Of a stretch of 64,000 nt of DNA, positions 62,516-64,000 are shown piece after piece. Source of the stretch: Lachnospiraceae bacterium (GTDB lineage: Bacteria > Bacillota > Clostridia > Lachnospirales > Lachnospiraceae); the NCBI GenBank assembly GCA_910575565.1, contig CAJTFL010000015.1, positions 1 through 64,000 of the forward strand, read 5' to 3'. Every line of letters begins with the position of its first letter. The stretch's first letter is position 1. The notes under the pieces were generated by a model. It did no database searches and had not been told where the DNA came from. It saw only the letters and a list, made by a program, of their open reading frames with translations. Position numbers and translations under genes: made by a program.

Positions 62516-63691
62516 CTAAGATCGGGAAAACACCCTAAGCAGAAGCCGGATATCCCGCATAATCCAAAATACCGGCAGAAGCACCGGGAGCTTCTCCACC
62601 GAAGGGTAAATAGAGGACATATAATGGAAATCCGGGAAGGCCCATCTTAGCTTCTTGGCAACCCCGGAAAAACGCCTGGCAAGCTTCTCTTTCCACAGGC
62701 CGCGGTTTTCCGCCTTATGTTCCCGGTCAATTTCCTTTTGAATCAATTTTTGCAGCTTCAGCGCCTGGTGATCCGACTCATGGTTAATAATCCCCTTGGT
62801 CAGCAGCCGCTCCTCCAACACATCAAAAGCCGCCATGTCATCCAATGGCTGGGTAAAATAATTGTCCTTCTTATCGCCAAACCACATATAGGCAATCCGA
62901 AGGATCTTCTCCGCCAGCTCATCTATCTGGAATTCCACAAGCCGCCGCTGGACTGCCTCCGTATTCAGCTCATCCCGCCAGGCAATATGGCAAAGGAGCA
63001 GATCAATCACTTCCCGGATGGTCAGCTCATCATTAACATAGTGGTAAGCCGCCCCCGCCATGCGGTAGACAAACTCGCTCTCTGGGGGAAGCATCCGAAT
63101 GTACTCGTAAGGCTCCTTGATACAGGAATTTTCCAACAGCTTAACCATGTTTTTCCGATACTTATCCGTCCGAAACGGCAGGGTATGATACAAAACTACA
63201 GACACCCCTCCTACGCGGCTTAAACGCTCGCCGAACCCTTTATAAACCTGATCCGTCTCAAACCCTAAATCAATCAGGTATCCCTTAGCCAGGGTATAGT
63301 TTTCCTCATCCAGCAAAATTTGGACAGGGCTGCTCTCGGCCATCTCCGGCAGCTTATAAAAATCCCGGACATACTCATAGGTCAGCACCGTACAGGAAAT
63401 CTCCCGCATATCCAGCCAGACAAACATCTCCTGGATGGCCTGCTTACAGTTCTCCCCAAAAAGCAGGGACTCCTGATAGCGCTGGAAAAAACGCTCCCGC
63501 CACCGATCCGGCAGAGCGTCCCCATGTCCCAGTACTCCTAAATATACTACATTTGCCACTTTATGAAAATCTGCCAGACGAAACATCCTCTCCCAGTCCA
63601 GGCGGCTATGTACAACGCGCAAATCATCCTGCCGGACAATGGAGGATACGATCCCCACCAGGGAACGTCCTTCAAACAATAATTGATTCAT
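62516..63691 (-). CDS. nucleotidyltransferase-fold family protein (NTP_transf_5-like)
   Basis: 391 residues resembling the uncharacterised nucleotidyltransferase family (PF14907-like): FHKVANVVYLGVLGHGDALP, a helical region, then YVRDFYKLPEMAESSPVQIL, VQILLDEENYTLAKGYLIDL and FVYRMAGAAYHYVNDELTIR, IREVIDLLLCHIAWRDELN. Members occur in polysaccharide and glycan clusters; the substrate is unknown, and the D-x-D of the family appears as ILLDEEN. It converges on the csrA operon and is 6 bp downstream of the next gene on the same strand. Confidence 0.7.
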   Translation of the reverse strand: MNQLLFEGRSLVGIVSSIVRQDDLRVVHSRLDWERMFRLADFHKVANVVYLGVLGHGDALPDRWRERFFQRYQESLLFGENCKQAIQEMFVWLDMREISCTVLTYEYVRDFYKLPEMAESSPVQILLDEENYTLAKGYLIDLGFETDQVYKGFGERLSRVGGVSVVLYHTLPFRTDKYRKNMVKLLENSCIKEPYEYIRMLPPESEFVYRMAGAAYHYVNDELTIREVIDLLLCHIAWRDELNTEAVQRRLVEFQIDELAEKILRIAYMWFGDKKDNYFTQPLDDMAAFDVLEERLLTKGIINHESDHQALKLQKLIQKEIDREHKAENRGLWKEKLARRFSGVAKKLRWAFPDFHYMSSIYPSVEKLPVLLPVFWIMRDIRLLLRVFSRS

Positions 63692-63697
63692 ACGTTC

Positions 63698-64000
63698 TCA
63701 CTTCTTATAAAAAGATTTTTTGCCGGCCATTTTCTGGTTCAGCCTTTGATCCGCCACCTTCAACTCATCCAGCAGCTTCTGTGTCTTTCTCCTGATCTCG
63801 AAAATCTTCCTCTCTTCCGGGGTTTTCCCCACGGCCTGGCCAAGATCCGATTCAATCAGTTCATGGAGCTTATCGTAAGCCTCACGGCTTCCCTCACCCA
63901 ACTGCCAGATCTCCTCCATGCAGTGCTCAACCTTTTCCATCTCGTCTGCCCGAAGCTGCAGAAGCATCACCGCTGAGATCCCGTCATTGCGGCCAAAGGT
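63698..64000 (-). CDS. partial, charged helical protein (cut by window edge)
   Basis: The last 100 residues of an ORF open to the window end, visible part starting TFGRNDGISAVMLLQLRADE. It is helical and charged (EMEKVEHCMEEIWQLGEGSR, KVADQRLNQKMAGKKSFYKK). I do not recognise it. An ATG at 63967 is possible but lacks a clear ribosome site, so the gene probably starts beyond the window. It lies 6 bp upstream of the nucleotidyltransferase-fold gene and is likely co-transcribed with it. Confidence 0.5.
   Translation of the reverse strand, partial: TFGRNDGISAVMLLQLRADEMEKVEHCMEEIWQLGEGSREAYDKLHELIESDLGQAVGKTPEERKIFEIRRKTQKLLDELKVADQRLNQKMAGKKSFYKK

Overview
The window looks like a chromosome segment of a motile, Gram-positive Clostridia bacterium, most likely Lachnospiraceae. 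The evidence is the FlgM-FlgN-FlgK-FlgL-DUF6470-FliW-CsrA order, a CheA-CheW-CheR-CheB operon, YerC-type TrpR, choline-binding-like cell-wall repeats, strong AGGAGG ribosome binding sites and Rpn-type nucleases. The genus cannot be fixed from sequence alone.

Layout. (1) 1-3.3 kb: a transposase fragment with a structured leader, a YerC-like regulator and an aconitase-family hydratase. (2) 3.4-7.7 kb: a broken AAA-ATPase fragment, an 819-aa three-module protein (methyltransferase-like, Rossmann, cytidylyltransferase), and a disrupted Rpn nuclease gene whose 3' end is tandemly duplicated. (3) 7.8-26 kb: a glycan-modification island, very AT-rich from about 14.3 kb onward and interrupted by an IS982-type element. 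It holds GT2 and GT4 glycosyltransferases, DUF4422, DUF1919, DUF616 and WbsX-like proteins and a radical SAM enzyme. Nearly all of them carry the same roughly 90-residue Rossmann-like module at one end or internally. (4) 26-35.5 kb: LicD, GDPD, a cytidylyltransferase/Gfo-Idh fusion and a CDP-glycerol-transferase-like/beta-propeller fusion. Two nuclease genes sit among them, each bracketed by inverted copies of one short repeat. (5) 35.6-41.2 kb: three chemoreceptors. (6) 41.3-47.3 kb: cheA-cheW-cheR-cheB and a C39-like peptidase. (7) 47.2-56.2 kb, minus strand: a late-flagellar-type operon (FliK-like, FlhX, two cell-wall-binding proteins, a lytic transglycosylase, PilZ, two TPR-containing glycosyltransferases). 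(8) 56.6-62.4 kb, plus strand: flgM-flgN-flgK-flgL-DUF6470-fliW-csrA. (9) 62.5-64 kb: a nucleotidyltransferase-fold protein and an edge ORF.

How they fit. Five promoters share TTAT- or TAAT-type -35 elements, a 14-nt gap and a GCCGA(T/A)A(T/A) -10, as expected for the flagellar sigma factor (sigma28/SigD). They precede flgM, cheA, the chemoreceptor operon, the fliK-like operon and the CDP-glycerol-transferase/propeller gene. The last ties surface phospho-glycan chemistry to the flagellar regulon. I infer that the island and the LicD/cytidylyltransferase genes decorate flagellin or another surface structure with a phosphorylated glycan; the acceptor is not in the window. No tRNA, rRNA or CRISPR array was seen.
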